The position numbers were made by a program, and so were the translations under genes. The notes under the pieces are model-generated. The model was not told the DNA's origin. It ran no database searches and saw only the letters and a list, made by a program, of their open reading frames with translations. Below are positions 22,591 to 34,200 of a DNA stretch of 64,000 nt, piece by piece. The stretch's first letter is position 1. Each line of letters opens with the position of its first letter. The stretch is from Fistularia commersonii (Eukaryota; Chordata; Actinopteri; Syngnathiformes; Fistulariidae). The stretch is taken from NCBI GenBank assembly GCA_037954325.1, contig JBBMNZ010000001.1:18558258-18622257 (forward strand). The letters are read 5' to 3'.

Positions 22591-23734
22591 ATGAAAGGAA
22601 GAATCTTATCAGGAATATTTATTTTTTTCAATATCTGTTTTTTTAATCAAGACGATAATTTCTCTGTGTCATTTTTACTGAATTTTCTTGGTTAGATTTC
22701 ATTTTTTTTTTAAATTTCATTACAACAAACTGATCATTATTGACCATTTACCCATTGACTTTTATTTCATAGGTTAGACTGCGGTTTTGAATGCAAATTA
22801 AAACTGGGGTTTTATGCCTTTAATTTTTACTAACGCCTCTTCACTGAAGTACAAGCTCCGCTTCAGAGGCTGTAATGTTCTAGTTAATTTAATTAATTTG
22901 TTTTAATTATTGGATTAAGCAAATTTGGTTAAGGGTGATTTTTTTTCAGTCATATGGAGAAAGAAAACCAGGAAAGTGGCCCTGATCACCCTTTCATTTC
23001 CAGGGTGATCAATTAACCAACGCTTAAATGAAAACCTTTATGTATCTCTGTACAGGAAGCATTTTCCTCCTTCAGTTGGCGAGTCAAAGATCAGTGGTGA
23101 CATTCAACCCTCGCAGATGAAAAATGAATATTAATACATTTAAAAAAGTAAGCCGTAGTGGCGTGTTAATGAGGACGAAACCAAACAACAAGAGCCATTT
23201 AGATCAGAAATGTTTCGGTTCAGGGTTGGCACATTCAGGAATGCCCTAGCTAATCAATAGTGTCTGTTGAAGACAGCCTGATTGATACATGAAGTGTAAG
23301 AAATTCTAACCCCTTTTTTCATTTCATTTAATTTCATTTCAGTTTTTTATTGTTACTGGTATTTGGGTTGGATGTGAATACTTTAGCCGTAACTTTGGTG
23401 GGGGTTAGTGAGCAGTGAATACAAAGAATTGTTAATGCAACAGGGCCAGAAAGCCTCCCTCTCATTCATAAAAGGGATGTTTTAAATTTAATCTGCAGGT
23501 CATCATCAGTCATGACAGCATTCAGACACAACCGATGGGTAAATCAGACTCTCCTAGAATCAACATCATCGTATTTGTACTTGAATGCGGTTATCTGTAA
23601 ATAAACTTTGTCGAGCCGGCAAATTGTCTGCTGGTGTAGATGCCACCTGCAATCACGTTTTTTTGTCCTTATTTTTGTCCGGACAGAGTCACCACTTAAA
23701 AATTACACTGTTGTATTCCATGCAGAAAAGTGAG

Positions 23735-23850
23735 TGTTCCCCGACCTGGGGCTGTGGGCCCGCACCTGTCCGTGGGCATTTGTTACTGGACCACTACACT
23801 CACTGGGTTACTACACTCATGGATCGGGTCTGGTTTGGATGCACAAACGG
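23735..23850 (+). mobile_element. possible hAT remnant
   Basis: 'gttccccgacctggggctgt...gcacctgtccgtgggcattt' resembles one terminus of a vertebrate hAT family whose ends read like 'ggggccgcggaccgg'. The other terminus was not found. Confidence 0.35.
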
Positions 23851-24109
23851 GCCTGTCCCAAAACCTGGCACAGAGAGATTGAAAAGCTATTTTGATTTTA
23901 GTGATTAAAATTCAACAGATTTTCCGTCCAAATGAGGAAAGGAAGAACAAAGCTGCATTCACAACACAGTATCAAGATACTTAGTTGACAACACAGGTTT
24001 ATCGTGAACAAATATCTATGTACTTCATCATTTTTTGGTCAAAAGTATGACTTAATTTTGCCTAATATTTGTTCCCCATACCTTAAAGCCCTGCCAAGAG
24101 AAATACTGG

Positions 24110-24440
24110 GCGCTACTGCATCGAAGGACCCTGGTTCGATTTCCACATCGGGTCTTTCTGTGTGGAGTTTACATATTCCTCCCATGTCTGTGTGGGCTTT
24201 TCGAGGTTCTCCGATTGTCTCCCACAGTCAAAAAACATGCAAAAGGTTAAGTACAATTAATTGGAAAAAATGCCCAGATGTGTGAATGAGAGAGTGAGTA
24301 GTTGTTTGTCTATATATGTAGCCCTGTGATCGACTGGTGACTAGTCCAGGGTGTGCCCTGCCTCTCGCCCAATGACAGCTGGGAAAGGCTCCAGTATCTC
24401 CATGCCCAAATGTGCCAGATAAGCAGAAGATAATTAATGA
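24110..24440 (+). repeat. tRNA-headed SINE-like repeat, near full length
   Basis: 'ggaccctggttcgatttcca' (B box), 'tctttctgtgtggagtttac', 'cagtcaaaaaacatgca', 'gccctgtgatcgactggtga', 'tgccctgcctctcgcccaat', 'gacagctgggaaaggctcca' and an aatgaatga tail. The second most complete copy in the window. Confidence 0.75.
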
Positions 24441-24997
24441 ATGACTGACGACTGCTGTAATATGCAAGAATCCAAAAGAAAGACTCTATCATGCTCTGAC
24501 CAACTTCAGATTTGGTTTGTATTTTTTTTTTTTTTTTTTTATTTGCTTTTGATGGACTCTAAAAACCTGCAGGAGGTGCAAACATGATGAGGGCGCCGCC
24601 GTTTCGAGGGGTTTTAGTCATGGAGAACGAATCACGTCCAGGTTTTCAATTCAGCTCTTCAAAACAAGAAATGGAAAGGGCTAAAATTTGAAGATATAAT
24701 TTAGAGAATAAAAGGGAAAAAAAATCAGCATTCTCATTTGCTGATTTATACCACTTTAAAAGCAGAACTGATGTTAACTGTCACAACTGCCTAAACTGGT
24801 ATGAGGATGAGTAAATCACAGAACGCGGGAAAATTAACTGATTTGCATATTTTTCCTCCTTGCAGGCAGCGCTAAAATGACCCATGTCCCATACTTTTTG
24901 AGCCAGACGGCATTAAAATGGAGGATTTCACCATCTGCATCACATTAACGAACACCTGCAGACCTTGGGGTCTTCTCCGCAGTGGACAGGGACGTAC

Positions 24998-25337
24998 CTG
25001 CAGACATAGTCGGCCTTGCAGACCCTCAGCTGGGCCAGGCAGTTGGGCTTGTCTTTGTCCTCGTAGGAGCAGGATGGGACGATAGTCTGTCGGCGGCGCT
25101 CAGCACAGGCGGTGTCGGTGCAAGGGCAGAACAGGAGCTCGTGAGTGTAGTCGGGGGGGACCCGGTCGAAGAACTTCCTAAGAGCCTTGTTGCACTTGGG
25201 TCGGTTGCAGGGCCCCGAGCGGGCCGACGGCTGGATGCAGGCTGAGACATACTCGGTGCGGAGCTTCTGACACGTCTCGTCAATGTTGCAGGCCTTGGCT
25301 GCGTCTAGGCAGCGGTTCACTGTCGTCACCTCCGACT
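24998..25337 (-). CDS. gfra4: gfra4 exon: domain 2 (ligand-binding domain)
   Basis: Acceptor cctccgttgcag starts the exon at 25337; donor gtacgt follows 24998. The 340 bp enter in phase 1 and leave in phase 2 within an Arg codon. The product starts ESEVTTVNRC and contains CLDAAKACN, CQKLRTEYVSAC, CNRPKCNKALRKFFDRVPP, LFCPC and CAERRRQTIVPSCSYEDK, ending ADYVC(R). Domain 2 of GFR-alphas is the main GDNF-family-ligand contact, and the basic RRR stretch is conserved in the family. EVT.VNRC and YTHELLFCPC are GFRA4-type. The open frame continues upstream to 25614 but that part is intron. Confidence 0.97.
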
Positions 25338-28300
25338 CTGCAACGGAGGCACCAGTGGGTAAGGCAGATAGAGAACACGTCATCCACTCGAATGGCGAAA
25401 TCAAATCCCGGCTAGTGCCTACCAATGACACCCCACACCTGCCCGGAGTATCGACTCCCACCCTCGGACCGCGAGGTGTGTCAGTGAATGCAACATTGCA
25501 CCTTTGAGCCAAACCAAAGCGATGATTATACGTAATGGGCTCCCTTGTAATGAATAGAACATGAACAGGGTTTGAATGTTGCATGAGCACGGGTGCTGGG
25601 TGGGTTTCAGCCAAGGCCTGACGGCTGAATATTTCATTCTACCGGGTTAATTCGGAGTGGCAGTGCTGAAAAAAGCGTCCCCTTCCGTCTCCCCAACCGC
25701 ACAACAAGGCGGTAATTACCGCTCTCATCTTCTCAGCTCCTTTTTCCTGCGTTTCCAAATCTGACCCGGCTCCCTCCTGGCTGCAAATGTCTCCACACCA
25801 GGCTGACTTGCTTGGGACTACCTCCCTCCTCACATCAGTTATCTCTTCATCGTCATAATACAGGGGGATACAGGAAGAGTCCAGTGTCTATTCAAATTTT
25901 CATGGTGGCTGAGCAACGGAACTGCAACTATGCCATTGGTCAATCAGCCTAGAAAAGTTGCTTCCCTCTTGGACTCAAGTGGAGAGAGGAGCGTTTTAAA
26001 ATGTTGTACTTTTATTTTGAAGGTCACAACCTCTATAAGAAATCTCTAGCTTTTTTCAGTGTTTATTTGTCTGCATAGCTAACATTTAAAATGTGCAGAG
26101 GAGGTGATTGAGACACACCATCACCATTCCATTAGCCGAGGGCTAAGCAGATTAGCCGGAGGCTAACCCAGATGTTAGCGGTGGGGCTATTTGGGCCTCT
26201 GTCTCGACTCAATTTAGAAGTCCATTGAGATGCTGTAAAGCTCTTTCCTAGAAATAAATGAAAGTCCAACCCCCAACTCTGGAACAGGATTGTATGAATC
26301 ATCTGCGTTTCATTCCCTCCCATCAAGTCCTCTTCCGCATTAGTCCATCCAATCGTCAACCCCCACCACACACACACACACACACACGCACACACGGCCA
26401 GTAATGAGGCAGTTCGCTCCTCCTCCTGACTATTTGTATCTTTTTGCATTGTATCCCTGTGCATCATCATACTCGTGTTGGTTACTTCTTTTCTTTTCCT
26501 CTTCCCCAAGCGACCTTCCAGTCAATCCGCCTGTAATGACGCTCAGCTCCTCTGGCAGATAACGCTGCTCATTAGTCTGTAAACTGCCCGTAGTTGCGTC
26601 TGGCGGTGGGTTTCGCCTTGCTCCCAGCTGTCATATAAAATACGAATGGCCTTGCAGGGTGAGCTAACAACCCGTCACAAAGCAGGGGTTATTCCCAACG
26701 CAACTGCAAAGCAGCCCGAGGGTGGAGGATGGGGGAGGTGGAGGGGCATCTGTGGGGATGGACCTGCTGGATGGGATGACGAATTGCATCCAGGAAGCCA
26801 CTTGCACCTGGAATGGAATATGCAAACAAGTTTTGTTTTTACAACGTAATTCTTTATCCTGACTTTATCCATGTCAGAGTGTTGTTGCGGAACCTCCGCC
26901 TCCACCTTCTCCTCTTCTTCCTTGTCCTCCTCCAGAGGGATGCAACGCCAGCTCCGAATCTAATATTTACTCGCATGTAGATTGAAATGGGAGATCAAAC
27001 TGGGAGATCCTTTGAAACTTTCCAAGAAAGTTGAGCTAGCTAGCTTAGCACTCAGTAGTATATATATATATGTTACAAATGATGAGGTGGCACCGACAGT
27101 ATTAGAGAACACAGTGAAGAGTCTGGGAAGATGATATGATAAGGGACAATTTGAAGAGATGAGGCAAGAACTGATTCAAGGCATTTCAGCTCAGGGCTCC
27201 CAGGAAAGCTGAAGATGTAGTGTTTGCAGTTTGGATTGTTGCCTCGCTTGATTTGACCGTTGATTGTGTGTGAGGTTCCTCTTTAAATAGCAGAAAAACT
27301 TGAAAGGATGATTAACTCATTTATTAGAAAATGTCCTAGAGTCCTGTGCTGCCAAAGGAGCGCAGACCTGTATTGGAAAGTCATATTGGAGTTGCTAGTT
27401 TCTAGCCCGACTAAGAAGTTCAAGTGCGCAAAGATTAGATTTGAAATGACTCTGACTCCGTCAAAGAATCTAGTTGTTATTGGTGTTGCGCCCACAGGGA
27501 AGAGGTGGCGGTGAAGTAAACACAGGCAGTCCTTAGACAGTGGGATATCACAGACCAAGTGCAACATGGACATGGAGACTCAGAGTTGAGGCCATGAAAA
27601 CATTATGGAACGAGATATCAATAGTAGAAAACAGGAAGATGATAGTTGAAGAGGTACATAGGCAACTGGAGGCAGTAAAATGTGATAAGGCAATGTCACA
27701 GACAAAGCAATGTAGAGAAGATTTAGGAGGACACAGGGGCTGGGGAGGTCACTATGGTTGGATTGTTGGTAGATCTGCTGTGCGGTGAAGGAGGTGTTTC
27801 AAGGACACTAGATTTCATTGAGGTGTCGTCGGCCTAACTTAATGAAACTTTGATGAAAGAAGATGGCCAGTTGAAAACCCCAATGATATACATAAGACTG
27901 CTGTTGGCTAGGGCAGGGAACTGGTAATTTGTTAGCTTATTAGCTTGGTTTTTATCTAAAAGAAAAAAAGAAAAAATAAACAAAACCAATAGGAGGAATG
28001 TTGGTGTGGCAGTTGAGGAACATCTAACCTTGTAAAGAACGCAGTTGTTGGTTAATTTCCTACCTCTTCTCTCTCGGGCAAATTTTCCAGTTACGTTAAT
28101 TAAATACGCCCGCCCAAAGTCTCTGTTTTGTAAACTGGAAACAAAGATTGGTTTTACAAGCACCATATTCCCCTCAGTCTCACAGTGGCTAACAGAGATA
28201 TAATTATACTATAATTCAGTACAAATATATCGAATGTAAAATTATGAAAAACAACTTGCTGGACAGCTCTAAAGCAAGATAACATGTCGGTTGACTTTTT

Positions 28301-29225
28301 TTAATTTGCTTTAATTTCAGTAAATGTTGATGTATTAAAACAATATAAAACTAATGTCCCTAAATGGTTTTGAAATCCAAGTACTTATTGTGAGAACATA
28401 TTATTGTAATATATCATGGTGTGTATTTTATCCTAAGTAGTACAGGATTTTATTGTTGTACTTTGTGGAGCCACTTTGAAACAGCCTGTAAGAGAACGAT
28501 CCAAGCCTTGTTATAACATGATATTACAACATTATTATGTCTATAGCTGAGCAACATGATTTGGTAGTTTTAAAAAATGTGTTTATTCAAATAATGTTTA
28601 TAAATAGACATAAAATCAAACTTAAAATAATGAAACGTAAAACGGTAGTGATACTTTACATTACTGAAGCAGTAACATTTGTGAAACATGTTGCGCCAAA
28701 CACTTTGCAAGCAAATTGAAAATTGGTGCAAAGCAACTGTTCATCGACAGTGTACAAGTACCTCTAACGGATCGCATAATTTCTTCTTTTTGGGGGTAAT
28801 GACTGGCAGTGAAATGCAGCAATTGAATTCCTGTTCCTCTACATTAAGATTAAAAACAAAACTAATTTGTGTGCAGGCCTCAGTCTTTTTGCGAAGGCAG
28901 CCAAGTAATTTTCGGAGTAAACAAACAGACCCCTTCGTCTTTCCCTGTTCTGGTATTTTTTTTATTATGCACTTTTGTATAAAGCCCAGCAACAGCCCAT
29001 CGCTCGCCACCCTATGGTTTTTGTCTTTCCCGGTGTATTAAAACGAATGGGTAATTAATCTGTGCCTGGGGGCCAAACAACGGTACACTGATGCCCCGAG
29101 GCTCGCCCACGGCTCCCCGGGCCCCCTGCCCTGCTGCGTCCATAAGATAAGATCTACATTATCTCCCCCTTGCGCAACCCTCCAGCGACCCCAGCCCTAC
29201 ACCCAAAGCCCCTTCCCCGGCTCAC
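25338..29225 (-). other. gfra4 intron, 3.9 kb
   Basis: Contains a CA-type microsatellite near 26363-26395 and a decayed LINE (27270-27780). 25340-26350, 26420-27050 and 27800-29200 show no recognised gene or transposon. A short (ta)n run lies at 27059-27070. Confidence 0.6.
27270..27780 (+). mobile_element. decayed LINE (R2-like) remnant
   Basis: The plus frame reads INSFIRKCPRVLCCQRSADLY, KLELLVSSPTKKFKCAKIRF-like and GVAPTGKRW, then VEEVHRQLEAV. Its order and spacing match the region downstream of RT in a fish LINE usually annotated as R2-type (pattern: INxFIRKWLGLPRxL..LY, KLxLPxSSLxEEFKxAKxR, GRKW). Stops and frame breaks are frequent. Upstream to about 27070 there is further weak coding-like sequence. 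Recognition is from memory of the family. Confidence 0.5.
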
Positions 29226-29306
29226 CTGCAGCGATGGAGGCCAGGCGGACATAGTCGGAGCCTCTTTCCTCCTGCTCATATGGGTAACTCTCCACCAGGC
29301 TGAGAC
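29226..29306 (-). CDS. gfra4: gfra4 exon: linker between domains 1 and 2
   Basis: Too short to stand out as an open frame. Acceptor cacgtctggcag and donor gtgagc bound 81 bp (27 codons, phase 1-1). The reading is (G)LSLVESYPYEQ, then RGSDYVRLASIAA. The ESxPYE and DYVRLASI motifs are the standard GFR-alpha linker; GFRA1 and GFRA2 have SPYEPV.SRLSDIFR here, whereas RG.DYVRLASI is GFRA4-like. Confidence 0.95.
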
Positions 29307-30241
29307 CTGCCAGACGTGAAGATAGAAGTCAGTGTTTGTTGCCCTGACGATGCAAAGTACCGACATGATTCTGTCCTTAGAGGGGAAACATTGTTCTATG
29401 TGAAATCCACCTCCAAAAGGAAATGGCATGTTTGGATTTCTCTTTGTGCTTCTGTCTTTGAATGGCCACATCACATGTGATGAGGTGTGGGGGGTTCAAA
29501 AGCCCCAATAGCTGCTGCGAGCTTCTACCATGTTATTACAGAAAATCCTGGCCTTTACATCATGGAAAAGCAATTAGAGTGGGATATGAATTAACAACAG
29601 CTTCAAACATCCCACCCACAAATGTGTTTCCGTTCAGGTTAAAAGCCAATTAGTAACACTATGGGTTTGAGAACAGTCCGAGAAATAAACATTGTAATTT
29701 GTGCGCTGGGATCAGCGGATGGCCCCGGGGACCACCTTTTGAATATCCCCAGGTGATCATACAGTTACTTGCTCTCTGATGGATCCAGTAATTTTTTTTC
29801 ACCTGTTAAAGACTGCTGTGGTTAATACTGAAAATAAAAAATGATAAAAAATATAAAAAGAAAATAATTAAAATGAAATGAAGATATGAAGTATTCATCT
29901 CCTTTTATTTATTATTATCCTGACAATGATGATGATGGTGATGATAAAAATGAATAATAATGGATGGACGGCTTATAAACACTTCTATTACACTGTTGTT
30001 TGTATTTATGTAGATGTGATCTTTTCATTATTTGACGTTTGAATGACTTTGAGTGGTTCATTTATTTATGAGGATTTTTAAAATTTCTGGAAATGTGGGA
30101 GTATTTACTTTTTTTGAATATCTTTTAAATAAAGGTTCAATGTAGCATACTAGATTTAATTTTTTAAGGATTTTTTAGAATTGTTTGTCTTTCAAAAAGA
30201 AAATAAGGAATCAGACACCGCTCTCCACCCTGGTATCTCAC
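29307..30241 (-). other. gfra4 intron, 0.94 kb
   Basis: AT-rich, with short runs such as gatgatgatggtgatgat near 29928. No repeat element or other gene recognised. Confidence 0.65.
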
Positions 30242-30523
30242 CATGGAGCACTGACTGATGGAGACTCCAGTAGATGCTCAGGCAGTTCTTCTCCTTCTTC
30301 ATCCCCCGTTTACACTGGCAGCCGTGTAGCGGCGTGGACAACAGCGCCGTCATGGCGTTCTCACACTGGTTACGGGCCCCGGGCCCCAGTTTGACGCTGC
30401 CGTCCCCGGCTACACACTGCCGAAGCGTCCGTAGGCGGGGGCTGCAGGTGTCGTCGCTGGAGCAGGTGTCGCCTGCACGGAGGCAGTCCCTCCCACCCAT
30501 TGAGACAGCCAGGTGCGGGACTC
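30242..30523 (-). CDS. gfra4: gfra4 exon: domain 1
   Basis: Acceptor ccttctccgcag ends at 30524 and donor gtgagat starts at 30241. 282 bp in phase 1-1. The product begins VPHLAVSMGGRDC and shows RDCLRAGDTC, LRTLRQCVAG, KLGPGARNQC and CKRGMKKEKNCLSIYW, with eight cysteines, i.e. the complete first cysteine-rich domain. Mammalian GFRA4 lacks this domain, while bird and fish GFRA4 keep it. KLGP.A.NQC is GFRA4-like. The preceding exon should end one base into a codon and carry the signal peptide; it was not found. Confidence 0.96.
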
Positions 30524-30639
30524 CTGCGGAGAAGGAGGGGAAATAAAAATATAGATTCTCCGCTGTAGGAAAGTTTTTCAAACACACTTAAAGTAAAGAA
30601 GGGAAAGAACTGAAGGGGAAAAGAATGGAGGGGGTACAC

Positions 30640-31960
30640 AGATATTAATCATCGATCCATCCACTACCCACAGCTCATGAACATAGGTAAGGGTGGGAAT
30701 GTCGATTGACCGGTAAATTATTGATCCTCTTCGCCACAACAGACAGAGTCCGCATCGCTGCAGACGCCGCTCCGGTCCGCCTGTCAATCTCAATCTCGTG
30801 AACAAGACCCTGAGATACTTGAACTCCTCCACTTGGGGCAGGACCTCTTCCCCGATCCGGAGTGGGCATTCCACCCGTTTCCGGTTGAGCACCATGGCCT
30901 CGGATTTGGAGGTGCTGATCCTCATCCTGGCCGCTTCACACTCGGCTGCGAACTATTCCAGTGAGAGCTGGGGATCATGGTCTGATGAAGCCAACAAAAC
31001 CCCTCGATACAGTGTTAATAGAGCACTAATTCCTCCTCCTGAGCCACTGGATGGTGGACCAGAATCTCCTTGACATCCACCGGAAGTCGCTCTCCCAAAA
31101 CTCCTCCCGCGCCCGAGCTTTTGCCTCAGCAACCACCGAAGCCGCAGGCCAATACCTGTCAGCCGCGTCCCGCAGGCCAGAAAGGCCTGATAGGACTCCT
31201 TCTTCAGTTTGACAGCATCCCTCACCGCTGGAGTCCACAAGCAGGTGCGAGGGTTGCCGCCCCAACAGGTGCCGACCACCTTAAGCCCGCAGCTCCAGTC
31301 TGTCGTCTCGACAATAGAAGGACAGACTCATATCCCTCAGGACGTGGTGGTACTTCTGCTGGAGGTGGGAGTTGAAACTCCTTCTCACCAGGGACTCTGC
31401 AAGACATTCTCAGCAGACCCTCATGTTACGTTTGGGTCTGCCAGGTCTGACCGGCATCCTCCCCCACCATCGGAGCTAGCAAACCACCAGGTGATGATCA
31501 GCTGACAGCTCCGCCCCTCTCTTCACCTGAGTTTCCGGGACATGCGGCCGCAAGTCAGATGATACAAGCACAAGGTCGATCAAAGGACTGCGGCCTAAGG
31601 TGTGTTGGTGCCAAGTGCACATACGGACACCTTTATGTCTGAACATGGCGTTCGTTACGAGCACAGAAGTCCAATAACAAAACACCACTCGGATTCAGAT
31701 GGGGGGGCCATTCCTCTCACTCCTACCCTTCCGAGTCGCATTGTCGTTGCCAACGTGAGTGTTGAAGTCTCCCAGTCGAATGAGGGAGTCCCCAGTAGGA
31801 GCGCTCTCTAGCAGCCCCTCTAGGGACCGCAAGAAGGGTGGGTAAACTGAACTGTAGTTGGGTGCATAGCCAAAAACAACAGTCAGAACCGTTGTTCTGG
31901 AAAGGCAGCCCAAATGATGTGAGTAAACTGACTCACTGCACTGACTGCTCAACACCATCC
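30640..31960 (-). mobile_element. LINE with internal deletion, 116 bp upstream of gfra4 domain-1 exon
   Basis: Minus-strand frames in order: endonuclease-domain pieces (VFGYAPNYSSVYPPFL, GDFNTHVGND, NAMFRHKGVRMCTWHQHTLG, SSDLRPHV, VKRGAELSADHHLVV), then the region before RT (CWGGNPRTCLWTPAVRDAVK, KKESYQAFLACGT, RRFWSTIQWLRRR), then the end of RT (MRISTSKSEAMVLNRKRVEC, LPQVEEFKYL, YRSIDIPTLTYVHELWV). The RT catalytic core between 30925 and 30955 is missing and frames are broken, so it is inactive. The same family left pieces at 6760 and 8705. Clade not decided. Confidence 0.85.
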
Positions 31961-32261
31961 ATACTTTATTTTATTATTATAGTGTATTGTAATGTTGTAC
32001 TTCACTGTGAAATCACTGTGAAGTCAATCAGAGCTATTTTGGGCAGATTAATTATAAAGTAATACTGCAAATTTTTTCTATGGTGGCTTCATCACAAATT
32101 TTGAAAAGTGTCTGAAGAAAGTAAAAGAATATACAATTTAGAATTACAAAATATCACTTTGTGCAACAAATATTGGCCAGAAATGTGGAAAAATTAAATG
32201 GAAAGTACGAAACTTTAATTTGAACAGCAGCATGTGTTACGACTACATACATAGTTTAATA

Positions 32262-32609
32262 CAGGTGGTCTTCACTTAAGGACATACTCAGTTAACAACC
32301 ACTCGGCATTATGACGGGGCGATGACGTTAAATAATATTGCGATAATATTGAAATACGCGCAGAATGCATTGGCAGCGGAGTTGTGAGTGAGTTTATATT
32401 GTATGCGCCTACCCATGCTGATAATTGGCATAAATTCATGCAAATACAAACATCAAAGGAAAAAAAGGTAAAATAGCACGGTACAAATGGCCGATATGTA
32501 TGCAAATACTGTACGGTAGTGGGATAGAAACGGTGTTTCGCTTAATGACAAACACGCCTCACGACAGACCCCTTGGAACGTAACCCCGCTGTTAAGTGAG
32601 GACCACCTG
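32262..32609. mobile_element. pogo/Tigger-like MITE, 348 bp
   Basis: Left end caggtggtcttcacttaag and right end cttaagtga-like ...aagtgaggaccacctg are inverted repeats of about 20 bases with few mismatches, flanked on both sides by TA (32260-32261 and 32610-32611), the target duplication of Tc1/mariner/pogo elements. No transposase frame; subterminal 'gttaacaaccac' and 'gcttaatgacaaac' are also roughly complementary. Confidence 0.8.
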
Positions 32610-34084
32610 TATTCACTACTTATTTCTTACTCACTGCAGTTTTTTTGAATTCAGTGCTTCTCATCTGAGATGAAAAAGATGAAAAATAAATACAAAAATG
32701 ACCTCCTTTCCTATGATAATAAACTGTTCAACCAAAAGCCCCTGTCTGGATTCCAATCTCTCCTCGACTAACCCTGAAGGCAGTGCTGAGCACCCTGAAG
32801 AACTGAATGAATTTAATCAGCAATGTTTGAGTGACGCTCGTTCATTTAGTTCTTCAGGTCGATGTGCAGAGTCACATGCCTCTCCTCATGCTCGCCCGTG
32901 GATCAATACAATTTGAGATGTTGCTTTTTCAAATTATTTGATTTATTTTTTTTTGTGTCTGGAAATTTAAGTTGTTCATTTTGGTTAAGTAACCACAGAA
33001 AAAAAAAACAGCTCATGAAAGTAATGAAATTTAATCAGACTTTAATTTGCACCAAGGTGCGCTAGTTCCACAGGGACAAGTTAAACCGATGCACAGTGCG
33101 ACAGTATGATGGACGAGACTTGAACTCATGTCACTAAATGTCCAAGTCAACATCGGATTATTCGACCAATCCATTGGCGAGATGGATCGTTGTGGACTGT
33201 AGCCCACGCTCCTCTCAGTGGCAGAAGAAAGGGTTAAAAGATGTGCTGCAGATTGATTCAGCTGATGCAAACTACGAACTGCCCTCCAGAAAGACATTGT
33301 CAAAACAAATCAGCTGTATGAGGACAAAGGGGAAGTGCAACAGGTCACGTTAAAGAGATGCACTAAATGTTTTCCGCACTCTTCCGTAGATCTTCGTCCT
33401 GGAATGATGGGAAAATTAACATGATTTTGAAGATTAAGCTCATGTGCATATGCTGATTAATTCATCAAACAAACTTTTGTTTATTTATTTATTTTTTTGC
33501 CTGTTATATATCTGAATGCTATTAAAATGCTATTAAACTATGCATTAATTTATAACATTGCTTGTACTTAATTTGAAAAATATTTTTAAAGGCGTCTCAT
33601 CCCTCTTCTATAATTTGTATCATGCAATTGATGGCCAGGGTGGTCAGTGTGATTAAAAATAAATAGAAGAAACAGAAATAGAAGACATCTGTCTCTCCCG
33701 CATTGCACAGCTAAGCTAGTTAGCTAAGCACCAAAAGAGTTAGCCTATGCCTACCCCCATGGAACGTCATTACATCATTGTCAAAGAGTCTTCCACCGTT
33801 ACAGCAAAATCCTAAAGTGACACCACAAGACATTTGACCTCATCAGAACAACTTCCCTAACAAATCTCTCACTATTTTAGTATTAAATGTGATTAACCAA
33901 TTAAAATGAGTCTGGAGTCATGATGTCATAATGCTATGATAACCCCTGCCTTTTCTCATCAGAGCAAGCGGACATGCAGACACCTCTCAAAATGACTATT
34001 TTTTTTGAATGGATTTTGGTCGATCAAATGTAAAGCTATATAATGTCTCCAAAGTTTACATCATTATTTCATGCATGTGTTCAT

Positions 34085-34200
34085 AGGACAGTTTTGGACA
34101 GTTGGAATGTTCATCACATGAAGTGAAAACTGAAGAACCGAAGAAGCCTCTCAAATAAGAGGCGAAAGGCCTTCAAGGGAGAAGAGAAGATTTTTGAAGA
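34085..34200 (+). repeat. Penelope-like element 3' tail fragment
   Basis: 'aactgaagaaccgaagaagc' and 'ctctcaaataagaggcgaaa' are diverged forms of the tail that also ends the element at 50650-51660 ('catctcggatgaggggtgaa'). Confidence 0.5.

Larger units (their letters stand above)
18834..24997 (-). other. gfra4 intron, 6.2 kb
   Basis: Holds a hAT-type element (19371-20104), SINE-like copies (21850, 22090, 22460, 24110), a hAT remnant (23735) and a (CATC)n microsatellite, listed separately. Segments 18840-19360, 20115-21840, 22600-23730 and 24450-24990 contain no recognised gene. 20840-20900 has short cct/cat trinucleotide runs and 20900-21240 is unique, GC-richer sequence. Confidence 0.6.
1..30523 (-). 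other. gfra4: gfra4 gene span, partial at both ends
   Basis: Seven minus-strand exons in order encode a GDNF-family receptor alpha. Intron sizes in transcription order are about 0.94, 3.9, 6.2, 1.2, 11.7 and 5.4 kb, and every junction has GT donor and AG acceptor with matching phase (1,1,2,1,1,0). The coding parts sum to 1233 bp. GFR-alpha proteins are GPI-anchored co-receptors that bind a GDNF-family ligand and recruit the RET tyrosine kinase at the plasma membrane of neurons and other RET-expressing cells. The pattern of residues (for example KLGP..NQC in domain 1, EVT.VNRCLDAAKAC in domain 2, TPNY.DNSTSN in domain 3) is that of non-mammalian GFRA4. The signal-peptide exon and the GPI signal are not in the sequence recognised. 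Assignment to GFRA4 over GFRA1/2 rests on remembered family residues, not on an alignment run. Confidence 0.9.

Noticed and set aside
25338..25614. N-terminal extension of the domain-2 open frame
   Set aside because: A clear splice acceptor at 25338 and loss of family resemblance show that this part is intron.
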